A program made the position numbers and the translations under genes. 40,310 nt of DNA, from positions 1 to 40,310 of the forward strand of contig NZ_QOKV01000037.1 of NCBI RefSeq assembly GCF_008365405.1, read 5' to 3'. This DNA is from Azospirillum brasilense. Its GTDB lineage: Bacteria; Pseudomonadota; Alphaproteobacteria; Azospirillales; Azospirillaceae. This document shows, piece by piece, positions 1 through 8,139 of this stretch (positions are counted from its first letter, which is position 1; each line of letters starts with the position of its first letter). The notes under the pieces were generated by a model that was given only the letters and a program-made list of their open reading frames with translations, had not been told where the DNA came from and did no database searches.

Positions 1-57
1 CAGAACGACTCGCCCGAGCCCGTCCCCGTCGATCCCATCCTCGCCTCCCGCAGCTGA
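1..57 (+). CDS. possible C-terminal end of an upstream gene (partial)
   Basis: The first 57 bases read as 18 open codons ending in TGA (residues QNDSPEPVPVDPILASRS). The proline/aspartate-rich tail could be the end of a gene that starts before the window. The stretch is too short to assign a family, and the frame could be open by chance in DNA this GC-rich. No terminator hairpin is obvious before the next gene 55 bases on. Confidence 0.3.
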   Translation, partial: QNDSPEPVPVDPILASRS

Positions 58-112
58 TCGGTACGCGCGGAAGACTACGGACCGGCTGAAACCTGGGCTA
101 CGTGGGGAGGCG

Positions 113-658
113 ATGCCGGATACGGATGTCCTGACGGCGGACGGGGATCTGGAGCGGTTGCGCGGCTTCCTGGCCGGCATGGTCCGGCTGAACGGCGGAT
201 GCCCCGACACCGCCGTTCCCGGCGTTGCGGATCTCCTGGCTTGGCTGGCCGCCGCGCAGAGTGGCCGCGGAGGAGCGGACCGTTGCTGGCTGATCGCGGA
301 ACGGAGGGAGGACATCGTCGGGCATGTCCGGATCGGCCCCGGTTGGCCCGCCTCCTCGGACTCGGGAGCCCTCACCCTCGGCATCGAACTGCACCCGGAC
401 GTCCGCGGCTTCGGACTCGGCCGGCAGATCATGCTGGCCGCGCATCGCTGGGCCGCCGGACGCTGCGCGCGGCTGGAGCTGGCGGTTCTGCCGCACAACG
501 CCCGCGCCCTTGCGCTCTACCACGCCCTGGGCTACGTCAACCTCGGGCCGGTGGCCCTTCCCGAGACCGGGGAGATCCACCACCGCATGGCCATCAGCCT
601 CCCCGCGCCTTGCGGCCCCGCCGGCAACTCCGGACGGGGCGTCACCCTGGTGAGCTGA
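113..658 (+). CDS. GNAT-family N-acetyltransferase
   Basis: A 181-residue protein of the acetyl-CoA-dependent GNAT fold. The central part shows the family pattern: a strand with ELHPDVRGFGLGRQIM (residues about 92-107), matching the R/Q-x-x-G-x-G/A acetyl-CoA pyrophosphate loop, then the late segment LAVLPHNARALALYHALGYV (about 125-144), the usual N-x-x-A-x-x-x-Y-x-x-x-G-F/Y motif. The substrate cannot be told. The C-terminal tail of about 20 residues is low-complexity. The ATG is preceded by GGGGAGG two bases upstream, which is close but usable. The gene converges on the Sel1-repeat gene and is probably monocistronic. No link to the polysaccharide genes is evident. Confidence 0.85.
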   Translation: MPDTDVLTADGDLERLRGFLAGMVRLNGGCPDTAVPGVADLLAWLAAAQSGRGGADRCWLIAERREDIVGHVRIGPGWPASSDSGALTLGIELHPDVRGFGLGRQIMLAAHRWAAGRCARLELAVLPHNARALALYHALGYVNLGPVALPETGEIHHRMAISLPAPCGPAGNSGRGVTLVS

Positions 659-678
659 GCCGAGGTGAGCTGAGCCGG
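649..678. repeat. 15-bp tandem duplication over the GNAT stop codon
   Basis: The unit GGTGAGCTGAGCCG(A/G) occurs twice back to back (649-663 and 664-678). The first copy contains the TGA stop of the acetyltransferase gene. It looks like a slippage duplication in the short convergent gap between two genes. Confidence 0.85.
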
Positions 679-688
679 CCGGACGGCG

Positions 689-2413
689 TCACCCCTCGCG
701 GACCGCGCGGAGATGGCCGGGGGCTTGCCCATCGAACGGGCCGGCCGTCGGGCCATCGGACGGATCGGTGACGGGAAGGCGCTGCAGCAGCATCTTGGCC
801 CGCTCATCGCCGAGGGCCGCCGCGCGTTCCAGCCAGCCGCGGGCGCGGGCGAAGTCCTTCTGCTCGCTCCAATAGGCGTGCAGTTCGCCAAGCGCCGTCA
901 TGGCCGAAGGCTCCTTATGCTCGGCCGCAGGGGTCAGCCAGCGGAGCGCCTCCTCAATGTCGCGCTCCATACCCAGCCCCTGCATGCAGAAGCGGCCAAG
1001 GTTGATCATGGCGCCGACATGGCCCTGTTCGGCAGCCTTGCGCGACCAAAGGGCGGCGCGCGTGTAGTCCTGCGGCACCCCATCGCCGGCGGCGAACATG
1101 GTGCCGAGCCGGAACTGGGCCAGAACGCTGCCCTGCTCAGCGGCCCGCTCGTACCAGGACAGGGCACCCGCCGGGTCGCGCGGCACGCCGAGGCCGAGGC
1201 TGTGCAGCGTGCCGATGTTGTAGACCGCGTCGCTGTTGCCCTGCTCGGCCGCCCGGCGGAACCAGTCGAGCGCCCGGTCGTAGTCACGGGTCACCCCGCG
1301 CCCTTCGGCGTACAGCGCGCCAATGCGCAGCTGGGCCTGCGGATCGCCCTGGCCGGCGGCGCGCTCCAGCCAGCGGACCGCCTCCATCTCGTCGCGCGGC
1401 ACGCCGGACCCGGCGAAGTACATCTGCGCGATGATCTTCTGCGCCTCGCGGTGCCCCATCTCCGCCGCCGCCCGGTACCAGATCGCGGCGTCGAACAGGT
1501 TGGGCTGCATCCCCGCCCCCCGGCTGTTCAGATGGCCGAGATGCAGCATCGCCTCGGTGTCGCCCTGGACCGCCGCCTTGCGCAGCCAGGTCTCGGCGGC
1601 GTGCGGATCGGCCGCCACCCCGCCGCCCCGCGCATACAGCAGGCCGAGCGCCCGCTGCGCGGCAGCGGCACCCGCCTCGGCGGCGCGGCGGAACCAGGAA
1701 ACCGATTCGGCAAGATCCTGCTCCACCCCGACCCCGGAGGCGTACTGGGTGCCGAGATAGTACCAAGCCATCACGTTCTTCTGCTCGGCCGCCTTGCGGA
1801 ACCACTGGTGCGCGGCCTCGGGGTCGGATTTCCCGCCATAACCACCGGCCAGCAGCGTTCCGAGGCCAAGCTGGGCCGCGGCATTGCCCTGCTCCGCGGC
1901 GACGCGGTACCAGCGCTCGGCCTCGGCGTAGTCCGGGGTGATGCCGAAGCCCGAGGCGTGCATGTAGCCAAGCATGGCCTGCGCGCCCACGACGTCCTGT
2001 TCAGCGGCGGCGCGTGCCCAGCGCAGCGCCTCCTTGTAATCCTGCTCGATCTTCAGGCCGTTGGGGAAGAGAAGCGACAGCGTCTCGTCGGTCGGGGTGA
2101 TCCCCTTCGGCGCGTCGCAGCCGTAGTAATAGATTTCGGCCAGCCGCGCCTGGGCATCGCCATGGCCGTTGTCGGCCGCCTGCCGGTACCAGCCGACCGC
2201 GTCGACGGCGTTGCGCACCACGCCCTTGCCGAGGTCGTACAGGCGTCCGATCTGGTTCTGGGCGTCCGCATGGCCGGCCCGGGCCGCCGGAAGCCAAAAT
2301 TCCAGCGCCGCCTTATAGTCCTCGCGCTCCAGCGCCTTCAGGCCCTTGGCGTACTGGTCGTCCGGCGAAGCGGCGCCGAACAGCCGCCCCGCGGCCTCGA
2401 TGAGCTTGCGCAT
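689..2413 (-). CDS. Sel1-repeat (SLR) protein, last gene of the type I secretion operon
   Basis: A 574-residue protein made almost wholly of about thirteen Sel1-like repeats of roughly 36 residues, with the signature A-x-x-x-L-G-x-x-Y/H-x-x-G-x-G-V-x-x-D-x-x-x-A-x-x-W-x-x-x-A-A-E-x-G. These form an alpha-alpha superhelix for protein-protein contacts. No signal peptide, lipobox or membrane segment is visible, so a cytosolic location is likely. The last about 40 residues are a Pro/Gly-rich tail. The chosen ATG at 2413 has GGAGG just upstream; an in-frame GTG at 2425 is possible. It starts 37 bases after the HlyD-type adaptor gene on the same strand, so it is probably co-transcribed. It may regulate or scaffold the secretion system or its substrate, but this is inferred only from position. 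Confidence 0.85.
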   Translation of the reverse strand: MRKLIEAAGRLFGAASPDDQYAKGLKALEREDYKAALEFWLPAARAGHADAQNQIGRLYDLGKGVVRNAVDAVGWYRQAADNGHGDAQARLAEIYYYGCDAPKGITPTDETLSLLFPNGLKIEQDYKEALRWARAAAEQDVVGAQAMLGYMHASGFGITPDYAEAERWYRVAAEQGNAAAQLGLGTLLAGGYGGKSDPEAAHQWFRKAAEQKNVMAWYYLGTQYASGVGVEQDLAESVSWFRRAAEAGAAAAQRALGLLYARGGGVAADPHAAETWLRKAAVQGDTEAMLHLGHLNSRGAGMQPNLFDAAIWYRAAAEMGHREAQKIIAQMYFAGSGVPRDEMEAVRWLERAAGQGDPQAQLRIGALYAEGRGVTRDYDRALDWFRRAAEQGNSDAVYNIGTLHSLGLGVPRDPAGALSWYERAAEQGSVLAQFRLGTMFAAGDGVPQDYTRAALWSRKAAEQGHVGAMINLGRFCMQGLGMERDIEEALRWLTPAAEHKEPSAMTALGELHAYWSEQKDFARARGWLERAAALGDERAKMLLQRLPVTDPSDGPTAGPFDGQAPGHLRAVREG

Positions 2414-2450
2414 CGGCCTCCACACCCTTTCCTTGCAGCCGGCGCGGCCC

Positions 2451-3809
2451 TCAGGGCTCGCGCATGCCTTCCGAACCGTTTCTCAGCGCCCCTTCGACCA
2501 GATACGACATGATGGTCCGCTCGCCGACCACGATGTCGGCCACCAGCGGCATCCCGGGAACCAGACGGAAATCGGCCGGCACGTCACGCAGCGTCACGTC
2601 GGTCAGCTCGATCCGCGCCCGGTAGAAGGGGCGCTGCACCTGCGTCTGGTCCTCGCGCTTGGTGAAGGAGTCCTCGCTGATCGTCTTCACCACGCCCTTG
2701 GCCATTCCGTGCTCGACGTAGCGGTAGGCGTCGAGCTTGACCTGCACCCGATCGCCGGGCTTGACGAAGCCCTGGTCGATCCCGGCGATCTCCACCTCCA
2801 CCTCCAGCGTCGCGTTCAGCGGCATCAGAGTGTAGATCGGCTGGGCCTGCTCGACCACCGAGCCGACGGAGTACTTCCCAACCTCCAGCACCACGGCGTC
2901 ATCCACGGCACGCAGTTCGACGAGTTCCCGGCGCCGCTGCGCCTTCGCCAGCTCCTCGCGGGCGCGCTCCAGGTCGATCTGACGGGTCGACAGGTCGGTC
3001 AGCAGGCTGCTGCGCCATTGCTGGATGTAGACCTCCCGTTCGGCGCGCAGCGCCTCCAGGTCGTGGGAAGCCGTACGGATGGTGTTCTCGCTGTTTCCAA
3101 GGTTGCGCTCGGTTTCCACCCGGGTGTCGCTGGCGATCAGGGAGTTGAGGCGACTGCCGGTCTGGTTCTTCTCCAGCGTCTGCCGCATCGTCTCGATCTC
3201 GCCGACGATCTTCAGGCGCGAGCGGAAATGCTCGGCGTCCGTCTGGTTGCTCTTGATCGTCGCCTGGAGGGTGGCCATGCGCTGCTCGAAGTTCGCCAGC
3301 TTGGCCGTGTACTCCGCCTGACGGTAGCGCCAGATCGATTCCTGAAGCAGCCGGTCCGGATCGTTGTCGCCGACGGTGAAGGCCACGTTTCGGGCCTCCG
3401 CCTGCATGCGGGCGATCTCGGCCGTCAGCTTGGCGACCTGCCGCCCGAGCTGGGCGACATCGGCCGACGAAAAGGTCGGGTCGAGCGTGGCCAGCACCTG
3501 CCCGCGCCGCACGGTCTCACCGGCGCGGACGTTCAGGCTGCGGATGATCGAGATCTCCAGCGGCTGCACGACGATGGTCGGCGACTGGGACACGATCCGC
3601 CCCGTCGAGGTCACCACCCGGTCAAGCTTGGTCACCGATGCCAGGGTGATCAACAGGGCGACCATGGCGGCCAGGGTCCACACCACGGCCCGCGCCATGA
3701 TGGGCTCGGGCCGGCCGGTGATCTCCGCGGTTTCGCCCTGGAAATCGTTGATGACCTGCTCGGCAGCCCGATCAGGTGTTTGCGGCCGGCGTAAGAGGAG
3801 CGCGGTCAT
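2451..3809 (-). CDS. HlyD-family periplasmic adaptor of a type I secretion system
   Basis: A 452-residue membrane fusion protein. After a cytosolic start of about 38 residues there is one membrane anchor (AVVWTLAAMVALLITLASV, about 41-59). Then comes the half-lipoyl/barrel strand pattern (STGRIVSQSPTIVVQPLE), a long coiled-coil-prone middle (about 115-300, rich in L/E/R/Q heptads), and the C-terminal beta-barrel ending in VPGMPLVADIVVGERTIMSYL, the usual HlyD/PrtE tail. It bridges the inner-membrane ABC exporter to an outer-membrane TolC-like channel, which is not in this window. Its start overlaps the end of the exporter gene by 38 bases, indicating translational coupling. The ATG is at 3809. 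Confidence 0.93.
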   Translation of the reverse strand: MTALLLRRPQTPDRAAEQVINDFQGETAEITGRPEPIMARAVVWTLAAMVALLITLASVTKLDRVVTSTGRIVSQSPTIVVQPLEISIIRSLNVRAGETVRRGQVLATLDPTFSSADVAQLGRQVAKLTAEIARMQAEARNVAFTVGDNDPDRLLQESIWRYRQAEYTAKLANFEQRMATLQATIKSNQTDAEHFRSRLKIVGEIETMRQTLEKNQTGSRLNSLIASDTRVETERNLGNSENTIRTASHDLEALRAEREVYIQQWRSSLLTDLSTRQIDLERAREELAKAQRRRELVELRAVDDAVVLEVGKYSVGSVVEQAQPIYTLMPLNATLEVEVEIAGIDQGFVKPGDRVQVKLDAYRYVEHGMAKGVVKTISEDSFTKREDQTQVQRPFYRARIELTDVTLRDVPADFRLVPGMPLVADIVVGERTIMSYLVEGALRNGSEGMREP

Positions 3810-6009
3810 GAGTGCTTCCCGGGGAAAGGTGGCGGTTCTGCTGGAACCAGAGATGCCGATAGACGTCGCAACGCTGGAGCAGCTCGTCGTGCTTGCCCAT
3901 GTCGTAGAGCTTGCCGCGCTCCATCACGATGATCTGGTCGCAGTTCACCAGCGAGGCGAGGCGGTGGGAAATGACGATCATCGTCCGGCCCTGGGCGATG
4001 CGCGTCAGGTTGTTGTTGATGATCGCCTCGCTGTCGGGGTCGAGCGCACTGGTCGCCTCGTCGAGGATCAGGACCGACGGGTCGACCAGCAGGGCGCGGG
4101 CGATGGCGAGGCGCTGACGCTGACCGCCCGACAGGTTGGCCGAGCCCTCCTCGATCATCGTCTCGTAGCCACGCGGCAGGCGTTCGATGAACTCCTCCGC
4201 GCCGGCAAGCCGGGCTGCCCGCATCACCTCCTCCAGGGAGGCGCTGCGGTTGGCAGCCATGATGTTCTCGCGGATGGTCCCGTTGAACAGGAAGTTGTCC
4301 TGCAGCACCACGCCCAGGTTCGAGCGCAGGTGGGTGAGGTCGATCTCGCGCAGGTCGACGCCGTCGATCTTGACCAGCCCCTCGTAATTCTGATGGAGGC
4401 CTTGAAGCACGCGGGTGACGGTGGTCTTGCCCGACCCGGACCGCCCCATGATGCCGATGACCTGACCGGACTTGACGTCGAAGGAGATGTCGTCGAGCGC
4501 GGGGTTCTGCGAGCCGGGGTAGCGGAAGCGCACCTCGGAAAAGCTGAGCTCGCCCTTGATCACCGGGCGGACGCCCTGCCGCCCCAGACCCTGCTCCTGC
4601 GGCTGGTTGACCACGGAGGCCACCTGGGCGACGGCGCCGCGGACCTCCTGGAACTGCTGCATGAGCGAGGCGATCTGGACGAAGGGCTGCGTCGCGCGGC
4701 TGGCGATCATGCTGAAGGCGACCAGCATGCCGCCGTAGGCGGAACCGCCGTCGCTGAGGGCCAGATAGGCGCCGACCGCCAGCGTTCCAGAGTAGATCAG
4801 CTTCTCAAGCGGCTGCAGGATGGTCTGCGGCTGGTTGGAGAGGAGCTGCATCTTCGTGTTGGCGCGCACCGCGTCGGCCACGCGCACGTCCCAGTCCAGA
4901 CGCTTGCGCCCTTCCAGCGCCAGCGACTTGACCGTGCGGGCGCCGTGCAGCACCTCGATCATGAAGGAGCCCTTGCGCTGCTCCGCCTTGATCACGTCGC
5001 CGTAGGCCCGGGCCAGCGGACCGATGTAGATGGCCACCACCAGACACATCAGGAACGCCACGCCCAGCACCAGGAAGGCGAGCAGCGGGCTCATGATGAA
5101 CATGGCCGGGATCAGGACGACGAGCGTCATGCTGTCGAGCAGGGTCCCGAAGAGCTGGCCGGTCAGGAAGCCGCGGATGCGCCAGACCTCGTTGAGCTTG
5201 TAGGAGATCACGCCGGTCGGCGTGCGCTCGAAGAAGTCGATCGGCAGACCGATCATCCGGTCGAAGATGTAGGTGCTGAGCCTTGCATCCACCTTGGCCG
5301 TGCCGATCGCCACCAGATAGCGGCGCAGATAGCCGAAGACGGTGTCGAACATCAGCACGAAGAGGATGATCCCCACCAGCACGTAAAGCGTGGACAGGCG
5401 CTGGTGGACGAGCACGCGGTCCAGGATGACCATGAAGACCATCGGCGGGACAAGCGCGAACAGGCTGAGGACGAAGGCGGAGACGCCGATGTCGCGGAAG
5501 ATCCGCTTCTCGCGCAGGATCTGGCCGATCATCCAGCCGAAACCGAACGGCCGCTCCTGGTCGCTGATCCGGTGGCGGCGCTTGACGAAGATCGCGTCCC
5601 CGTCCCACACGGAGCTGAGCCGCAGTTCGTCCACGGCGATGCAGGCCTGGTCGGCGCTCAGCGGGTCCTGCAGCATCGCGGCCGGGGCACCGCCGTCCTT
5701 GCGGAAGGAGACCAGGACCATGGTGCTGCCGTCGCGCAGGCGGAGCAGGAGCGGCAGCGCCTTCTCCAGGCGCGCCAGGTGCTTCCAGCGCAACGTCGCG
5801 GACCGGACGGTCAGGCCGCTCTCCTCGGCGATCTTCAGCAGCATCCCGGTGGGCGGCTCGCCGTTTTCGATGGCGTAGTCGCGCCTCATCTGGTCGACCG
5901 AAAGATGCAGCCCATGGTGGCGCGCCACAATGGCGAGCGCGTGGAGGCTGGTGGCCCGCGGCGCCTCGGCTGAGGCGCTTTGCGGATCGATGGCGGTCTT
6001 GCTCTGCAT
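3772..6009 (-). CDS. type I secretion ABC exporter with cysteine-less C39-like domain
   Basis: A 745-residue permease/ATPase. Residues about 20-140 form a C39-peptidase-like domain that reads SLHALAIVARHHGLHLS where active peptidases have the catalytic Cys, so it is probably a non-cleaving substrate-docking domain as in HlyB. Several membrane segments follow (about 160-430). The nucleotide-binding domain has Walker A GRSGSGKTT (about 522), signature LSGGQRQR, Walker B VLILDEATSALD and the H-loop ISHRL. The closest family role is export of RTX-type proteins with an uncleaved C-terminal signal. I chose the ATG at 6009 because AGGGG lies five to six bases upstream; an in-frame GTG at 6048 has no good ribosome site. 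It is first in the operon exporter, adaptor, Sel1 protein. Confidence 0.93.
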   Translation of the reverse strand: MQSKTAIDPQSASAEAPRATSLHALAIVARHHGLHLSVDQMRRDYAIENGEPPTGMLLKIAEESGLTVRSATLRWKHLARLEKALPLLLRLRDGSTMVLVSFRKDGGAPAAMLQDPLSADQACIAVDELRLSSVWDGDAIFVKRRHRISDQERPFGFGWMIGQILREKRIFRDIGVSAFVLSLFALVPPMVFMVILDRVLVHQRLSTLYVLVGIILFVLMFDTVFGYLRRYLVAIGTAKVDARLSTYIFDRMIGLPIDFFERTPTGVISYKLNEVWRIRGFLTGQLFGTLLDSMTLVVLIPAMFIMSPLLAFLVLGVAFLMCLVVAIYIGPLARAYGDVIKAEQRKGSFMIEVLHGARTVKSLALEGRKRLDWDVRVADAVRANTKMQLLSNQPQTILQPLEKLIYSGTLAVGAYLALSDGGSAYGGMLVAFSMIASRATQPFVQIASLMQQFQEVRGAVAQVASVVNQPQEQGLGRQGVRPVIKGELSFSEVRFRYPGSQNPALDDISFDVKSGQVIGIMGRSGSGKTTVTRVLQGLHQNYEGLVKIDGVDLREIDLTHLRSNLGVVLQDNFLFNGTIRENIMAANRSASLEEVMRAARLAGAEEFIERLPRGYETMIEEGSANLSGGQRQRLAIARALLVDPSVLILDEATSALDPDSEAIINNNLTRIAQGRTMIVISHRLASLVNCDQIIVMERGKLYDMGKHDELLQRCDVYRHLWFQQNRHLSPGSTHDRAPLTPAANT

Positions 6010-6087
6010 CTGGCCCCTGTGATCCAGTCGCTCGTCGTTACCAGCCACAGTTCCGGTGGCTGGACCGGCGGCTCATCCGGAGGTGGG

Positions 6088-6117
6088 ACTGTACTGTACC
6101 ACCCACATCGGACTCAA
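6088..6117 (-). promoter_or_regulatory. possible sigma70-type promoter for the type I secretion operon
   Basis: Read on the minus strand, TTGAGT (6112-6117) and TACAGT (6088-6093) are separated by 18 bases. Each matches the consensus at four of six positions. The start codon lies about 80 bases downstream. The match is modest, but this is the only plausible pair I found in the gap. Confidence 0.3.
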
Positions 6118-6356
6118 GCGCCGCACTTGTGTAGCTCAATTCGAGCGAACCCGGAGGGACGACGCCCTCAAAGTTGCGCTTATGACGATTTGTCGATGGC
6201 GACGCTTGGCATAGACCACTCCTTCCGTACACCCCCGACAATCCGATTTATCGGGGATTTCATTGGGTTGGGCGAGGGTCAAATTGCGGCTTGCGGCAGT
6301 CCGCCGCGCCACTTTCACCACCCGCCTCGCGGGTTTCCCCAGGCCTGGCGTGCGCC
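6118..6356. other. intergenic gap between fucose synthase and the type I secretion operon
   Basis: No credible gene is seen. It holds an imperfect inverted repeat (AATCCGAT / ATCGGGGATT, 6240-6259) and a perfect 6-bp hairpin, ACCCGC-CTC-GCGGGT (6320-6334), 22 bases after the fcl stop. The hairpin could help end the fcl transcript but has no T-run on the minus strand. Confidence 0.5.
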
Positions 6357-7331
6357 TCAGCGGTTGCCGGAAAGACCACGCAGCGTCCCGGAGCCCAAAT
6401 TTTCCACATACCAGCGGTAGGTGCGTTCGAAACCGTCGCGCAAGCTGGTCGGCGCGGACCAGCCCATGGCCTGGAGCCGGCTGCAGTCCATGATCTTGCG
6501 GGGAGCGCCGTTCGGCTTGGAGGGGTCGAAGCGGAAATCGCCCCGATAGCCGATCACCGCGCCCAGCAGCTCGGCCAATCCGCGGATGGACAGCTCATGG
6601 CCGGACCCGAGGTTGACGTGCGCCTCGCCCGAATAGCTCTTCGTCAGGAAGACCAGCCCGTCGGCCAAATCCTCGACGAACAGGAACTCGCGCAGCGGGC
6701 TGCCGTCGCCCCACAGCTCGACGCTGTCGGCCCCCTCCTCCTTGGCGCGGTGGATGCGGACCAGCAGGGCGGCGGCGACATGGCCCTGCGCGACGTCGAA
6801 GTTGTCGCCGTAGCCGTAGAGGTTGGTCGGCATCGCCGCGATGAAGTCGCAACCGTACTGCCGGCGGTAGGCCTGGCACATCTTGATGCCGGCGATCTTG
6901 GCGACAGCGTACCACTCGTTGGTCGGCTCCAGCGGACCGGTGAGCAACGCCTCCTCGCGCATCGGCTGCGGCGCCAGCCGCGGGTAGATGCAGGAGGAGC
7001 CCAGGAAGACGAGCTTGCGCACCCCGACCCGCTTCGCGGCGTGGATGATGTTGGTCTCGATCACCAGGTTCTCGTAAAGGAATTCGGCCGGGCGACTGCT
7101 GTTGGCATGGATGCCTCCGACCACCGCCGCGGCCAGGAACACAACGTCCGGCCGCGCTTCAGCCACCCAATCCTCGACCTCGGCTTGGCGGCGCAGGTCA
7201 ATGCTCTCCCGGCCGACCGTCAGGATATCGCACGGCTCCCGCTCCAGCCGGCGGACGATGGCCGCTCCCGCCATGCCACGATGCCCTGCAACCCAGACGC
7301 GCTTGCCATCCAGGGAAAAATCCGCACCCAT
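6357..7331 (-). CDS. fcl: GDP-L-fucose synthase
   Basis: A 324-residue short-chain dehydrogenase that epimerises and reduces GDP-4-keto-6-deoxy-D-mannose to GDP-L-fucose. The nucleotide loop GHRGMAGAAIVRRL is near the N-terminus, followed by GSSCIYPRLAPQPM and the catalytic YAVAK, with NEWYAVAKIAGIKMC typical of the Fcl/WcaG family. The frame stays open further upstream, but conserved sequence begins at SLDGKRVWVAGHRG. The ATGs at 7337 and 7331 both follow an AGGGA ribosome site; 7331 has the better spacing. It is the partner of the gmd gene at 9179-10237, with the ABC exporter pair between them on the same strand. Together they make GDP-L-fucose for the local polysaccharide. Confidence 0.95.
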   Translation of the reverse strand: MGADFSLDGKRVWVAGHRGMAGAAIVRRLEREPCDILTVGRESIDLRRQAEVEDWVAEARPDVVFLAAAVVGGIHANSSRPAEFLYENLVIETNIIHAAKRVGVRKLVFLGSSCIYPRLAPQPMREEALLTGPLEPTNEWYAVAKIAGIKMCQAYRRQYGCDFIAAMPTNLYGYGDNFDVAQGHVAAALLVRIHRAKEEGADSVELWGDGSPLREFLFVEDLADGLVFLTKSYSGEAHVNLGSGHELSIRGLAELLGAVIGYRGDFRFDPSKPNGAPRKIMDCSRLQAMGWSAPTSLRDGFERTYRWYVENLGSGTLRGLSGNR

Positions 7332-7377
7332 GATCATGGTCCCTGCCTTTTGGCCGTGCCATTCGAGCCAAGCTCTT

Positions 7378-8139
7378 TTACGAAAGCGCCTCGGCGTTCT
7401 GGGCGTGATAGGCCGCCAAGACCTCATCGACGGGCCCGAAGCGCTGGATGGTGCCGCGTTCAAGCCAAAGCAGCTTGTTGCACAACCGCTTCAGCACATC
7501 CTCCACATGGGAGGCGACGACCATGATGCTGGAACGGTTCACAAATCCCTCGGCCCGGCGCTGAGCCTTCTCCAGGAACTTTGTGTCGCTGACGGCGAGC
7601 CATTCGTCCATCAGCAGGATTTCCGGATCAACCGACGTCGCCGCGGCGAAGGCGAGGCGGAGCGTCATGCCCGCCGAATAGGTGCGGACCGGCAGGTCGA
7701 GATAGTCGCCCAGTTCGGTGAAGGCGGCGATGTCGTCCATCTTCCGCTCCACTTCGCCGGCGTCGATGCCGAAATAGGCCGCCCGCATCCGGATGTTGTC
7801 GTAACCCGACGCGTCCATGTCGAGACCGAGACCGATGTCGAACAGTGGCGTGACGCGCCCTTCGACACGGATGCGCCCGGCCGTCGGTTCGTAGACGCCG
7901 GCGAGCACACGCAGCAGCGTCGTCTTGCCGGCGCCGTTTCCGCCGATCAACCCCACCCGGTCGCCATGCTCCAGGGTCAGCGAGAAGTTGCTCAACGCCT
8001 TCACGGTGACGCGGTGATGGGCGTCATGCTTCAGCACGCCGCTGGTGGAGGAACGCAGCAGGGTCTTCTTCAGGGAGCGCGCGCTTCCCTGATAGAGGAC
8101 GAAATCGACCGAAACGTCGTTCAGCTGTATCGAAGCCAT
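7378..8139 (-). CDS. wzt: polysaccharide ABC transporter ATP-binding protein (Wzt/KpsT type)
   Basis: A 253-residue ATPase with Walker A GGNGAGKTT, the divergent signature YSAGM typical of polysaccharide exporters, and Walker B ILLMDEWLAVSD. It energises export of a finished lipid-linked glycan through the adjacent permease. It ends soon after the ATPase core (AAYHAQNAEALS) and lacks the extra C-terminal carbohydrate-binding domain of long Wzt proteins. This places it with short types such as KpsT, where export is not tied to a recognised chain terminus. The frame is open far upstream, but the true ATG is at 8139, sharing one base with the permease stop (TGATG), so the two are translationally coupled. 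Confidence 0.93.
   Translation of the reverse strand: MASIQLNDVSVDFVLYQGSARSLKKTLLRSSTSGVLKHDAHHRVTVKALSNFSLTLEHGDRVGLIGGNGAGKTTLLRVLAGVYEPTAGRIRVEGRVTPLFDIGLGLDMDASGYDNIRMRAAYFGIDAGEVERKMDDIAAFTELGDYLDLPVRTYSAGMTLRLAFAAATSVDPEILLMDEWLAVSDTKFLEKAQRRAEGFVNRSSIMVVASHVEDVLKRLCNKLLWLERGTIQRFGPVDEVLAAYHAQNAEALS

Noticed and set aside
713..2512. 599-codon open frame on the plus strand with repeat-like sequence
   Set aside because: Its periodicity is the mirror of the Sel1 repeats on the minus strand. No independent motif is seen.
3364..5973. 869-codon open frame on the plus strand
   Set aside because: It is antisense to the HlyD and ABC exporter genes, which show full family motifs. Its composition is that of a shadow frame.
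6320..6334. Rho-independent terminator after fcl
   Set aside because: The stem is only 6 bp and no T-run follows on the minus strand. It is kept only as a hairpin note.
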